NCBI GenBank assembly: GCA_032160165.1
Contig: JAVHWA010000025.1
Coordinates: 16,949-80,948, forward strand
Reading direction: 5' to 3'
DNA: 64,000 nucleotides
From: QHXM01 sp032160165
Lineage (GTDB): Bacteria; Acidobacteriota; Blastocatellia; Pyrinomonadales; Pyrinomonadaceae
Positions 42,771-52,205 of the stretch are shown piece by piece. The stretch's first letter is position 1. Every line of letters starts with the position of its first letter. The translations under genes were made by a program, and so were the position numbers. The notes below the pieces were generated by a model. It was not told the origin of the DNA, ran no database searches, and saw only the letters and a program-made list of their open reading frames with translations.

Positions 42771-45700
42771 ATGGCAGAGAGGCCGCATCGTCCAAACACA
42801 CCGCAGCCCGCCGGAGAGCCGCCGCCCTCGAAAGACCAACTCTCACAAACGGCTTTTTTCCTGCGCACAAAGTTGCTGCCCCCGCGTCCCGCGCCGGCGC
42901 TTCTGCCTCGGCCGCGGCTGACCGAACGATTACTTTCAAACCTTGCTCATCCGGTCACGCTTGTGACTGCCAACGCCGGATCGGGGAAGACCACCCTGGT
43001 CGCAGAATTTGTAAGAACACACGAGCACGGCTTCGTTTGGTACCAACTGGATCATACGGATGCAGATCCTTTCGTCTTTCTGGGATATCTGACGCATGGA
43101 ATAAAACAGATTGTCCCAGATTTCGGCGAGGTCATGTTCTCGTACCTACAACAGTCAGCTGACGAGCTGGCACGCCAACCGGAGCGAGCGGTTGACGTGT
43201 TGCTGAACGAAGTTCTCGAAACTGTCGATCAGCAGGTGATCGTGGTGCTGGATGATTACCATCATCTCGGGGCCGAGACGGCCGTGCATGCGGTAGTTGA
43301 TCGCCTGCTGACCTACCTGCCCGATGTATTACACGTCATCATCATTTCGCGCGACGTTCCGCCGCTGTCGTTGGCCCGCCTGCGGTCTCAGGCCTCGCTT
43401 AGTGTTATCGATCGCAATGAGCTGTTATTTACCGATGAAGAGACCCAGGAACTCTTTCGCAAGGTATTCGACCTTGAACTGACTCCGGCCCAGTTGAGCG
43501 AGTATCGCGAGAGAACGCATGGCTGGATCACAGCGCTCCAGCTCGTTCGACAGGTGGCCCAGCGACAGGTCGTGGCAGAACGTCCCGAAGGCAGCGGCGG
43601 GTTCGATCTGGTGGAAATTCTGCGCCAATCCGAGCGGGATATCTTCGACTACTTTGCCGAAGAGGTATTTGCCGACGAGCCTGAAGAAGTGCAGCGGCTG
43701 TTGCTTCGGATCTCGCTGCTTGACCGCGTCGAGACCGGTATTTGTGTGAATGTGTACCCCGAGGCCAACTGTCGGTCTGTCTTACCCGCGCTCGTGCGTC
43801 GCAATGTATTTATCGCTGTCGCGTCCGATGAGCGCGGAGAAGAATATCGCCTGCATCCGCTTTTCAAGGATTTTCTTCGCCGCCGCCTGCGATCTGAACT
43901 CGGCCGCTCAGGCATAGCGAAAGAGCACGCCGCATATGCCCACTATTTCCTGAAGCGCGGGGCCTGGGAAATGGCGGTGAACCATCTCATCCAGGCGGAA
44001 GATTTTGACGGGGCCGCCAAGGTTATCGCCGAGCATGGAAAGGAATGGATCGCTTCGGGGGCGCTTTCGTCCCTCTCGTCCGCTGCATCCGCGCTGCCGC
44101 AGGCAATGTTGGAGTTATACCCTCGCGCCCTCGCTCATCGCGCCGAAGTCGCGCGGCTCAGAGGTGAATACGATGCGGCGCAGTCTCTATTTCGCAGCGC
44201 GGCCACACTGCTGAACAAACAGGGAGACAACGAAGGCGAAGCTGAAGCTTTGCACTCGCTGGCATCGATAGCCCGTCGGCGCGGCGATTACGCCACGGCC
44301 TTTACTTATCTTGATCGCGCGATCGGACTGACGGATGAGCACTCTGCCGTTCGAACGAAGTGTGCCAACACACGCGGACTGTGTTTGACCGCCACAGGTG
44401 AATGGATCGCGGCGGAACGCGAGTTCCGCGGGGGCCTGCAGGTCGCTGAGGAGCGAGGCGACGAGCATTACGCGCGACTCATCGCGCACAATCTTGGTCT
44501 TCCGGCGTTGTTACGCGGCGACTTCGGCGAGGCGCTGCGATGGCTGCGGCGGATGTTGGGCGAGGGCAGGGACCATTCGCCGATGCCTCAGGAAGCGACT
44601 GCTCATCTGAACATGGCGCGGTGTTACTTGTACCGGGGCGAAATCGACTCGTGCGAGAAACATCTGGAAGGAGCACTGGAGTGCTGTCAGTTATTTAATC
44701 TGGTAGCGTCGCGCGCAGAAACATTCGAGACGTATGGCAATTTGCATCGTGAGCGGGGGGACGCGACTCGTGCCACGGGGTATTACGAGCGAGCGGCTCG
44801 CGCTTATGACGATGCCGGAATGGATCTCACTCACTGCGAACTGCTCGAGGAACAGGCGCTGCTCAATCTTCAACTGGGAAATCTGTCGGCGGCCCGGGCC
44901 CTTCTCGATCGGCTGGTTGATGCGAGGGTGGATGCGAAGAACGAGATGGGAGTTCGCACGGCAACGCTTTCCCGCGGACGAGTGATGCTGGCGCAGGGCG
45001 ATCAGACCCTGGCGCGGGCGGACCTTCAACCTGCACTCGAATACTTTCGCGAACGCGGCCTCTATTATTACGAAGCTCAAGCATCGATCGCGTTGGCGGC
45101 GTGCGACTTTAGTGTGGGTGACGAAGGCTCGATGCTTCAGCATCTGCGACGCGTGGTGGACCTGGCCGCGCGTTACGACTACGAGTATTGGCTACAGCAG
45201 CAGGTGGCTCACAATCCGGCCCTCTTCGCTCAGCCAGAAGTCATCGAGTTCTTACCCACTGATGTTCGCGAGCAAGTCCGTACCGGAGCGTCGCAGACGA
45301 GCCAGCGGGTGGAAGCGTCGGCGGGCGTAGTGACGATGCGCGCGCCACAACCCGTTACGGATCTGACAATCACAATGCTTGGTCCGGTTGAAATCACACG
45401 CGACCCTGCTAAACCGCTGGCGGCTGATGCCTGGACCACCAAGCGTGCGCGAGACATCCTGTGCTTCATCGCTTCGCGTCGCCATCGTCGCGCTTCGAAA
45501 GACACGATCATCGATACTTTCTGGGGAGAGTCAGACTTTGAAGCTGTCGAGAAGAATTTCCATCCCACGGTCTCGCACATACGCAAAGCGCTGAACAGCA
45601 ACCAACCGCTCAAACAAAACTTTCTGCTCTATCGGGATGGCGACTATCAGCTCAACCCCGATTTTTCATACCAGATAGATACGGAGGAGTTCGATCGGCT

Positions 45701-46115
45701 GGTTGCCGAAGGCGAGACCGCCCGAAGAGCTCGCGAGTTTGATCGCTGCGTGAAGCTATACGAAGAAGCAGTCCAGGTTTATCGGGGCGACTTCATGACG
45801 GGGATTTACGACGACTGGGTCGAGGAGCAACGCAGTTATTATCGCGAACAGTACCTGCGGCTTTTGGAGGCACTGGCAGCGGTTGCGCAGAAGACCGAAG
45901 ACTGGTCGCGTTCGCTTCAGTTGGCCCAGCAAATCCTGCGGGACGATCCCTATCGCGAGGACGTGCACTGCATCATCATGCGGGCCCATGCGCGAGAGGG
46001 AAATCGGCACGCGGTGAAAGAGCAGTACCAGACACTTCAGAACTTGTTAAAGAAGGAACTGGGAGTTGAGCCGGCGCCTGAAACGCAGCGCATCTATAAG
46101 GAGTTGATCGCCTAG
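42771..46115 (+). CDS. STAND ATPase - TPR - BTAD (SARP/MalT-like) transcriptional regulator
   Basis: A 1114-residue regulator. The ATG at 42771 is chosen over the upstream frame from 42612, which covers repeats. Residues 30-330: MalT-like ATPase with Walker A NAGSGKTTL near 68-76, Walker B VIVVLDDYHHL, IIISRDVPPLSLARLR. Residues 400-850: TPR-like helical repeats (ARLRGEYDAAQSLFRSAATLL, LHSLASIARRRGDYATAFTYLDRAIGLT). C-terminal: winged-helix OmpR-type DNA-binding domain (LTITMLGPVEITRD, ARDILCFIASRRHRRASKDTIIDTFW) and a BTAD domain (VQVYRGDFMTGIYDDWVEEQR). It is probably activated by a ligand bound to the repeat region. Confidence 0.9.
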   Translation: MAERPHRPNTPQPAGEPPPSKDQLSQTAFFLRTKLLPPRPAPALLPRPRLTERLLSNLAHPVTLVTANAGSGKTTLVAEFVRTHEHGFVWYQLDHTDADPFVFLGYLTHGIKQIVPDFGEVMFSYLQQSADELARQPERAVDVLLNEVLETVDQQVIVVLDDYHHLGAETAVHAVVDRLLTYLPDVLHVIIISRDVPPLSLARLRSQASLSVIDRNELLFTDEETQELFRKVFDLELTPAQLSEYRERTHGWITALQLVRQVAQRQVVAERPEGSGGFDLVEILRQSERDIFDYFAEEVFADEPEEVQRLLLRISLLDRVETGICVNVYPEANCRSVLPALVRRNVFIAVASDERGEEYRLHPLFKDFLRRRLRSELGRSGIAKEHAAYAHYFLKRGAWEMAVNHLIQAEDFDGAAKVIAEHGKEWIASGALSSLSSAASALPQAMLELYPRALAHRAEVARLRGEYDAAQSLFRSAATLLNKQGDNEGEAEALHSLASIARRRGDYATAFTYLDRAIGLTDEHSAVRTKCANTRGLCLTATGEWIAAEREFRGGLQVAEERGDEHYARLIAHNLGLPALLRGDFGEALRWLRRMLGEGRDHSPMPQEATAHLNMARCYLYRGEIDSCEKHLEGALECCQLFNLVASRAETFETYGNLHRERGDATRATGYYERAARAYDDAGMDLTHCELLEEQALLNLQLGNLSAARALLDRLVDARVDAKNEMGVRTATLSRGRVMLAQGDQTLARADLQPALEYFRERGLYYYEAQASIALAACDFSVGDEGSMLQHLRRVVDLAARYDYEYWLQQQVAHNPALFAQPEVIEFLPTDVREQVRTGASQTSQRVEASAGVVTMRAPQPVTDLTITMLGPVEITRDPAKPLAADAWTTKRARDILCFIASRRHRRASKDTIIDTFWGESDFEAVEKNFHPTVSHIRKALNSNQPLKQNFLLYRDGDYQLNPDFSYQIDTEEFDRLVAEGETARRAREFDRCVKLYEEAVQVYRGDFMTGIYDDWVEEQRSYYREQYLRLLEALAAVAQKTEDWSRSLQLAQQILRDDPYREDVHCIIMRAHAREGNRHAVKEQYQTLQNLLKKELGVEPAPETQRIYKELIA

Positions 46116-46242
46116 CGACCTTGGCTTAAAGTGAAGCGCCCAGCTGAAGAAAATAGAACAGAATTGCAATATTTGGACTCGATAATCTTAAACATCCACA
46201 GCGAGGATTCGAGTAGAATTTCAAGCTTGTGCGGTAAAGGCG

Positions 46243-46323
46243 CGCGGCGACCCGACCTCGCAACCGGGCTTCAGAATCGTCCGGGTCTATTCCTTAAGTC
46301 AGCCGCGTGGAAGGACTGCTTCC
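46243..46323 (+). promoter_or_regulatory. Structured 5' leader of the repeat-bearing subtilase
   Basis: CGCGGC (46243-46248) pairs with GCCGCG (46302-46307). Directly adjacent, GACCCGAC (46249-46256) pairs with GTCCGGGTC (46279-46287, one bulge). The two stems would stack with a 14-base side bulge. A further hairpin GGAAG-GACTG-CTTCC (46309-46323) contains the only Shine-Dalgarno-like GGAAGGA, just upstream of the ATG at 46331. No known riboswitch consensus was matched. Confidence 0.45.
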
Positions 46324-46330
46324 CGACAAC

Positions 46331-49318
46331 ATGACCAGATATTCCTTTCAAAAAACGCGTCAATTCGTTGCCCTGACGCTGATCGTCATGCTGGCCGTCG
46401 GTTCGGCGGCCGCTGGTATAACTATCACCGGCGCAGACGGGATAACGGCAACGGGCGCGGATGGTATCAGCTATATCGGCACGTCTGGAATTACGGCGAC
46501 AGGAGCTGACGGCTACCTGACGTTTGCGCCTAACGGAATCACGGCTACCGGTGCGGACGGGATAACGGCGACGGGAGCTGACGGAATCACTGCGACAGGC
46601 GCGGATGGCTATACCTACACCGGCGCTAACGGCATCACGGCAACCGGCGCGGACGGCATTACCATTACAGGCGCAGATGGAATCACTGCCACCGGCGCCG
46701 ATGGAATCACCATCACGGGCGCGGACGGAACGGTCACGCGCGCAGATTCAGTCATCCTCCGGAAACCGAACGGAATAACCATCACAGGGGCAGATGGAAT
46801 CACAGCAACCGGCGCGGATGGAATTACCGCCACCGGGGTAGACGCGCGCCACGTTAGCTATGCCGATGGGATCACCGCCACTGGCGCCGACGGCATCACT
46901 ATCACCGGCGCAGACGGCATCACCGCTACGGGCGCTGATGGATTGGCCGTCCGCCTGGCTCCGACCGGCATCACCATTACCGGCGCAGACGCGATTACGG
47001 GCTCACGCTCCAACGGCATTACCATCACCGGTGCGGACACGATCACCGATTCGTCTTTCGACGGTTTGACTGCCATCTCAGACGAGGCAACGGGGAGCGG
47101 AATCCGTAGCGTTGACCCCGAGCTCGCAGTCCGGCTCAACGACATGACGGACGACAGCAACGTCGACGCCATCGTCGTCTATCATCAGAAACCGACCGAA
47201 TCCGACCTTGCCGACCTCAGAAACATAGGCGTCCTTGGCGGAACGCGCTTTCGCGAGCTGCCGATGATCGCGTTGTCGGCGAGGAAGCGTCAGATCGTGA
47301 AGGTCTCGCATCTGCCATCCGTGCGCTCGCTCTACAGCAATCGCACCCTTCAACCGACGATCGACCCTTACCTGGCAACGACTGGTACCGACCGCGTGCG
47401 TCGCGATGGCGATCTGACGCGACGGAACCTCGGATTGCCGCTTTCCGGTCGCAACGTGACGGTCGCAGTCCTGGATACTGGTGTTGATGGAACGCATGCG
47501 GACTTGTCGGGTCGCGTAATCCAAAATGTAAAGCTGGTGGACACACAGAGTCTCGGGGTTGGTTTTACTGAGCCGCTCGGTGTCGAGAACCTGCCGAATA
47601 CCGATCAGGCTTACGGCCACGGAACATTTGTAGCCGGGTTGATCGCTGGAAGCGGTATTCGCTCTGGCGGCAAGTATGGTGGGGTCGCGCCCGGAGCAAA
47701 TCTCGTTGGCCTGAGTGCCGGCGATCTGAACCTTTCGTTCGTGCTCAATGGCTTCGACTATCTGTTGAGCCGAGGCGCGAGCCTGAATGTAAAAGTTGTT
47801 AACTGCAGTTTCTCTGCCAACACCGTCTTCGATACGAACGACCCCGTCAACGTCGCTACTAAACTGCTGACAGACCGGGGCGTCAACATAGTCTTTTCCG
47901 CGGGCAACACAGGTTCGGGCGAGCATTCACTTAATCCCTACGCGGTCGCGCCCTGGGTCATAAGCGTCGGCGCGACGGACGAGCGCGGTCAACTGGCATC
48001 TTTCTCATCGCGAGGAGACTTCGGAAGCGCCCTCTTCAGGCCTACCCTGGTTGCCCCCGGCGTGAACGTCGTTAGTCTTCGCTCGTTGGGAGCGAATGTA
48101 ACCGGGACTTCGTCGGCGGCGCTGGGAGTCGATGCAAACCGTCTTACTCCGGCGGAACTGCCTTTCTATACAACAGCCAGCGGGACCAGTTTTTCCGCGC
48201 CCCAGGTTGCCGGCGTCGTCGCGTTGATGCTCGAGGCCAATCCTCAGCTGACACCACGTCAGGTCCGCGATATCCTGCAGCGCACCGCCTCGCCACTACC
48301 GAGTTACTTCCAACACGAAGTGGGCGCGGGCATGCTCAACGCGCATGCCGCAGTTCTTGAAGCGGCGTTCCCCGGTCGTCGCATGGGCGTCTTCCGCGCG
48401 ACGCTCGATCAGGGACAGGCCACTTTTGTGAGCGATACGGGGAAGGAGCTAAGCGGAACAGTCTTGCCACTCGAAGGCTATAAGGCCACGGTGGACATTC
48501 CTGCGGATGCGGTGCTTGCCTCAGTCCAGAGTTCATGGGGCCCAATGTCAACCGCGAGCGACCTGGCATTGGCGCTGTACGACACGGCGGGGAACCAATT
48601 GGCCACCTCCAGTCTGCCGAATCAACCTGGGTTGACGGGCAAGCGGGAAGGTCTAACTCTCAGAGATCTGGGAGTGGGCAGTGTCCAAATTGATCTGAAG
48701 GGTGTGGTGGGAACGATTGGCTTGTCGCAGACAGTCCGCGCCATCGTGGATATCACGCGCGTTCGATATGCGGCATTGAGCGACGTAAACAATCTGGCGG
48801 CGGGGGCTCGCGCTGATATCTATCGCGCTCTGCGGACGTTCTCGATGTCGGCGTATGGCAATCGATTTCGTCCCAACTACGGAGTTACTCGCGCAGAATT
48901 AGCCGCTGCGTTGGTAAAGAGCGGTCGCGTTCCTCAATATCTGCCGGGGCAGGCGCGCTTTTCCGATGTGCGCGATTCGTCGACTATGCTTTTCGTAGAG
49001 AGCGCGCAATCTTCTCCAAACGGCGCACTCTTTCCTGACGCAGTACCTGGCGGACAGTTTCGTCCCGATGATCAGACGACAAAGGTGGCTGCGGCTGTTG
49101 CGCTGGTGCGCGCGGCCGGCCTGCAGTCAGAGGTCAATGCCGCCGGCTCACAACCTTCCACGCTTAACGATGCCAGTGAGATCCCGAGTGGAATGCGAGG
49201 GTACGTTGCGGTTGCGCTGGCTCACGGCTTACTGACGGCTGAGGGCGGCTCGTTCCGGCCGCAGGCATCCTTGACTCGCGCTGATCTTGCCCACGCGCTG
49301 GCCGAGCTCTCAAAATAA
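46331..49318 (+). CDS. Secreted subtilase (S8) with N-terminal octapeptide repeat block and C-terminal SLH domains
   Basis: A 995-residue protein. Signal peptide 1-28. Residues 30-245 are about 26 octapeptides with consensus I-T-[AI]-T-G-A-D-G, broken by a few variant units (YLTFAPNG, YTYTGANG, RHVSYADG). A linker and possible I9-like prodomain follow (about 250-345). The S8 domain has an intact triad: D382 in AVLDTGVDGTH, H430 in YGHGTFVAG, S620 in SGTSFSAPQVAG. After a beta-rich stretch come about three SLH-like motifs (about 770-995: NRFRPNYGVTRAELAAAL, GQFRPDDQTTKVAAAVAL, GSFRPQASLTRADLAHAL), which usually bind the cell surface. A GTG at 46307 is an alternative start. Confidence 0.9.
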   Translation: MTRYSFQKTRQFVALTLIVMLAVGSAAAGITITGADGITATGADGISYIGTSGITATGADGYLTFAPNGITATGADGITATGADGITATGADGYTYTGANGITATGADGITITGADGITATGADGITITGADGTVTRADSVILRKPNGITITGADGITATGADGITATGVDARHVSYADGITATGADGITITGADGITATGADGLAVRLAPTGITITGADAITGSRSNGITITGADTITDSSFDGLTAISDEATGSGIRSVDPELAVRLNDMTDDSNVDAIVVYHQKPTESDLADLRNIGVLGGTRFRELPMIALSARKRQIVKVSHLPSVRSLYSNRTLQPTIDPYLATTGTDRVRRDGDLTRRNLGLPLSGRNVTVAVLDTGVDGTHADLSGRVIQNVKLVDTQSLGVGFTEPLGVENLPNTDQAYGHGTFVAGLIAGSGIRSGGKYGGVAPGANLVGLSAGDLNLSFVLNGFDYLLSRGASLNVKVVNCSFSANTVFDTNDPVNVATKLLTDRGVNIVFSAGNTGSGEHSLNPYAVAPWVISVGATDERGQLASFSSRGDFGSALFRPTLVAPGVNVVSLRSLGANVTGTSSAALGVDANRLTPAELPFYTTASGTSFSAPQVAGVVALMLEANPQLTPRQVRDILQRTASPLPSYFQHEVGAGMLNAHAAVLEAAFPGRRMGVFRATLDQGQATFVSDTGKELSGTVLPLEGYKATVDIPADAVLASVQSSWGPMSTASDLALALYDTAGNQLATSSLPNQPGLTGKREGLTLRDLGVGSVQIDLKGVVGTIGLSQTVRAIVDITRVRYAALSDVNNLAAGARADIYRALRTFSMSAYGNRFRPNYGVTRAELAAALVKSGRVPQYLPGQARFSDVRDSSTMLFVESAQSSPNGALFPDAVPGGQFRPDDQTTKVAAAVALVRAAGLQSEVNAAGSQPSTLNDASEIPSGMRGYVAVALAHGLLTAEGGSFRPQASLTRADLAHALAELSK
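46418..47065 (+). repeat. 24-base coding repeat block (octapeptide ITATGADG)
   Basis: A 648-base block of 24-base units encoding the octapeptide array. Units coding the same eight residues differ at many third codon positions (GGC/GGG/GGA/GGT, GCG/GCA/GCC/GCT, GAC/GAT), so the repeat is held at the protein level and is not a fresh DNA expansion. Both IT-A-T and IT-I-T types occur, in places alternating. Confidence 0.9.
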
Positions 49319-49390
49319 TCTGATCACATCGATACGTTCGGCGGGCGGGCTCGATCACTCGATCCGCTTCGTCGAGGAGAGACCGGGACT

Positions 49391-49615
49391 CTAAGGGAGC
49401 TCTGCCAAAATCTTTCCCGTTTCCGCTTCTAATGCCTGAACGTCCCCGACATCAGGCCCGAATCGCGGCTCGTAAGACATTGGGACGGTGGCCTCGCGAA
49501 TTAGTTCTTCCCCGCGCGTAATTCGGATCGTCCAAACCAGCGGCTCTGTCGAGCCACTTGGCATGAATGCCTGCACTGTATAGCCCCTTTCCTCAAAACT
49601 TGCGAAAGATGTCAT
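49391..49615 (-). CDS. Small hypothetical protein
   Basis: A 74-residue protein. ATG 49615 has GGAGCGGAG upstream; the frame extends further 5' without support. The sequence MTSFASFEERGYTVQAFMP begins a beta-rich domain with LVWTIRITRGEELIREATV and ends EAETGKILAELP. No signal peptide. No family recognised. It lies between the subtilase and the ABC substrate-binding gene. Confidence 0.5.
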   Translation of the reverse strand: MTSFASFEERGYTVQAFMPSGSTEPLVWTIRITRGEELIREATVPMSYEPRFGPDVGDVQALEAETGKILAELP

Positions 49616-49717
49616 GACTCCGCTCCTATCACGAAGATCGCATCGTTGATGGTTCCAGGGCCCCACTTGCGACTAACCCGGAGGAGGTGAACAGAGTATC
49701 CACTTTGCGGGCCGCAA

Positions 49718-51487
49718 CTATTGCTTCACAAAAAGCTCCTCGGCATTCCAAAGCGAATAAGGCAGGATCGGCCCCGGGCGATAGTTGCCTACGCGCGTGT
49801 TCGCCGCTGTCACGATGTGTCGCGCCACTATGGGAATGATCGGCAATTGCTCGGCGATGAGTTTCTGAATATCGCTGAAGATGGCTTTCCGCCTCTCAGG
49901 GTCAGACTCGCGAGCTTGAGCTGCTGCCAACTCGTCCAGGCGCGCCTCCCATTCAGTCGAGGGTTTCGGCTCTTTGGGAAACCATTGGTGGTTGGCGCTG
50001 CTGCTTTGAACAAAGCCCGCGTATGACGATGGATCCGGATCAGTGACCGACAATCCCAGAAGCACCGCATCATAGTCAAAGCTCTGCGTCCAACGCGCGG
50101 TCAACGCCTGGAATTCGATCGGCGCCACCTGCATGTTTATGCCAAGCTTGGCGAGATCCTGTTGTAGGACGGCAGCCATTTCCTTCCGAAGCTGGTTCTC
50201 AGTCGGCACGATAAGCGTAAACTCGACTCGGTTGCCCTTTGCATCGAATAGTTCAGGTGCATCTGCGGTCCCGCGCACGGTAAATCCAGCCTCTTGCAAT
50301 AGTGCACGCGCTTTTTCCAAATCATATTCGGTATGCGGAATATCCGAAGCCCCCCAGACGCGATTACCTGGCGACACGAACCCATAAAGCGGCGTTGCCA
50401 AACCCTGAAGATTGTTGGCCGCGATTGATTTGCGATCGATAGCATGAGAGATAGCGCGACGAAAGCGCGTGTCGCTGAACCATCCCCGTTTAATCGGGTC
50501 AACCACTGGCTTCCCATTCAGCATTCCATCGTTTTGGTTGAACCACATGTGATCGGTAGTCAATCCGGGACCCAGATCGTACGGGCGAACGGCGCCTTGT
50601 GATGAGCGCAGCGAGGCGTAATCGCTCGGGCGTATGCGGTCCACGATATCGAGCCCGTTCTGCTGCAGCCGCGCCATCGCGTTGTTGGCATCGTCGACAA
50701 CCACGAGCACGAACGTATCGAGGTAAGGGAGCGCGTTACCCGCGCTGTCCTTCTTCCAGTAATTCGGATTGCGCTTAAGATCGACGCGCTCGCCAGGTGT
50801 TGCTCTCTCAACCATGAATGGCCCGGCTGTGATAATGGTTCGCGGATCGGATGTGATCCCCCAGGCTTCCTTCAGCGTTCCGTTGGTGAGCGCGTCCCCC
50901 AGCGCGTGTCGCGGGAGCACCGAAATGTTAGATAGGTAACCTTCGGGGGCCGCGACGGCTTCGGGAAACAGCATTCGCAGATGACGAGCGTCGACAACCG
51001 TCGCCTCTATCGGGCGACCATTGATCATCATCGGCTCGCGAAAGATAGGTGATGCGGTCCGCTCATCGTACATCGCCTGGATGGTGAAGAGCACATCGTC
51101 GGCGGTCAATGGATGGCCGTCCGAGAATTTGAGCCCGTCGCGAAGAGTCACCTCGAGAGTGCGTTTGTCTTCGGCCCACTTCCATGACTCAGCCAGACCG
51201 GGCACGTGACGTTGCTGGTCCTGGTCGAACTCTACCAACCTCGCGCCCAGCAGGAAGAAGCTGACGACCAGAGAGGCTTCCTCTTTTGCCCCCAGGTGAT
51301 TGAATGTCTGAGGCGGCGACGTGAGCCGATAGGTGAGCGAGCCTCCGGGTTTGCCTACCACTCGCTCACGCGGCAGCTCCTGATTCGGCGACGAGTTGGA
51401 AGTCTTTTGTTGCTGGCAGGCGCTTGTGACAGCCAGCAGCACCAGCGTGAACAAAATCCCCAGGCGTTTGATGGCGGAGCTTTTCAT
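49718..51487 (-). CDS. Peptide ABC transporter substrate-binding lipoprotein (SBP family 5)
   Basis: A 589-residue protein. ATG 51487 is chosen because a lipoprotein-type signal follows (LFTLVLLAVTSAC). The mature part is a family-5 solute-binding protein of the OppA/DppA type: GGSLTYRLTSPPQTFNHL, LAESWKWAEDKRTLEVTLRDGLKFSDGHPLTADDV, the central FRRAISHAIDRKSIAAN, and C-terminal LIAEQLPIIPIVARH. It captures peptides or other ligands for an inner-membrane ABC importer. The matching permease genes are 3 kb away on the opposite strand (54462-56578). No ATPase gene was seen in the window. Confidence 0.92.
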   Translation of the reverse strand: MKSSAIKRLGILFTLVLLAVTSACQQQKTSNSSPNQELPRERVVGKPGGSLTYRLTSPPQTFNHLGAKEEASLVVSFFLLGARLVEFDQDQQRHVPGLAESWKWAEDKRTLEVTLRDGLKFSDGHPLTADDVLFTIQAMYDERTASPIFREPMMINGRPIEATVVDARHLRMLFPEAVAAPEGYLSNISVLPRHALGDALTNGTLKEAWGITSDPRTIITAGPFMVERATPGERVDLKRNPNYWKKDSAGNALPYLDTFVLVVVDDANNAMARLQQNGLDIVDRIRPSDYASLRSSQGAVRPYDLGPGLTTDHMWFNQNDGMLNGKPVVDPIKRGWFSDTRFRRAISHAIDRKSIAANNLQGLATPLYGFVSPGNRVWGASDIPHTEYDLEKARALLQEAGFTVRGTADAPELFDAKGNRVEFTLIVPTENQLRKEMAAVLQQDLAKLGINMQVAPIEFQALTARWTQSFDYDAVLLGLSVTDPDPSSYAGFVQSSSANHQWFPKEPKPSTEWEARLDELAAAQARESDPERRKAIFSDIQKLIAEQLPIIPIVARHIVTAANTRVGNYRPGPILPYSLWNAEELFVKQ

Positions 51488-51684
51488 AGATTCATTTGTC
51501 TTGATTGTTAAGTCGAGCGAATTAGGCAGAGGCATGGGAGCGGATTCAATCATGTAACGCGGCGTATGTCCAGAGCGCCGTTTAGACCCCCGAGTGGAAT
51601 TCGTGTATTATTCCCACGCTTTCCCAACCTTCCCAGTATGGTTTAGTCCGGCTTCGCTGGTCTGAACGTTTTAAGGAGAAATTA

Positions 51685-52104
51685 ATGCTGAAGAAATTGT
51701 TTGTTCCGTTGATGCTCACCGCCTCTTGCGCCCTTTTCTTTGTGGCCTGTGGCGGATCAGATAATACGACTAACACTTCCACGAACACGACCACCGGCGC
51801 CAATAAGACTACGACCACCAGCACGCCGACAGGGACTCCGACACCGGCTACGACTACTCCCGCCACCGGCGAAAAAATCGGTGTGCCTGAGTGTGACGAT
51901 TTCCTGGCGAAATACGAAGCATGTCTGAAGGACAAGATTCCGGGAACCGCAAAGGCGCAGTTTGAAGCATCGTTGTCGACATGGCGCAAATCATGGCAAC
52001 AGGCCGCCAGCACTGCCCAGGGAAAATCCAGCCTGGCGATGGTATGCAAGGCAGCGCTTGACCAGACCAAGACATCCATGAAGCCTTACGGTTGCGAATT
52101 CTAG
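51685..52104 (+). CDS. Small cysteine-containing lipoprotein
   Basis: A 139-residue protein with a lipobox (FFVACGG, cysteine near residue 22) and an AAGGAG ribosome-binding site. A Thr/Asn-rich linker of about 40 residues precedes a helical domain with four cysteines: IPECDDFLAKYEACL and MVCKAALDQTKTSMKPYGCEF. The paired cysteines probably hold a helical hairpin. Similar short lipoproteins with C-x8-C and C-terminal C-x(n)-C occur in Acidobacteriota and Myxococcota; the role is unknown. Confidence 0.65.
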   Translation: MLKKLFVPLMLTASCALFFVACGGSDNTTNTSTNTTTGANKTTTTSTPTGTPTPATTTPATGEKIGVPECDDFLAKYEACLKDKIPGTAKAQFEASLSTWRKSWQQAASTAQGKSSLAMVCKAALDQTKTSMKPYGCEF

Positions 52105-52205
52105 TTTCTAACGACCGATCTGGCTCGCGTGACAGTAGCCGTCTGTTAGGGGAGGGCGTTGAGGTTCCCTATCGAGCCTCTCGCTCTCCCTTTGACGACG
52201 CGAGC

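Noticed and set aside
46230..46330. A c-di-GMP (GEMM) or other known riboswitch in the subtilase leader
   Set aside because: The conserved GEMM cores (GGCAAA and GACGCAAAGCC) and their stem are not present; left as an unassigned structured leader.
46418..47065. RTX calcium-binding repeats
   Set aside because: The unit is eight residues and lacks the GGxGxDxUx nonapeptide pattern.
46615..47172. Long minus-strand frames across the octapeptide block
   Set aside because: They arise because the repeated 24-base unit has no stop on the complement; the encoded text is a low-complexity mirror.
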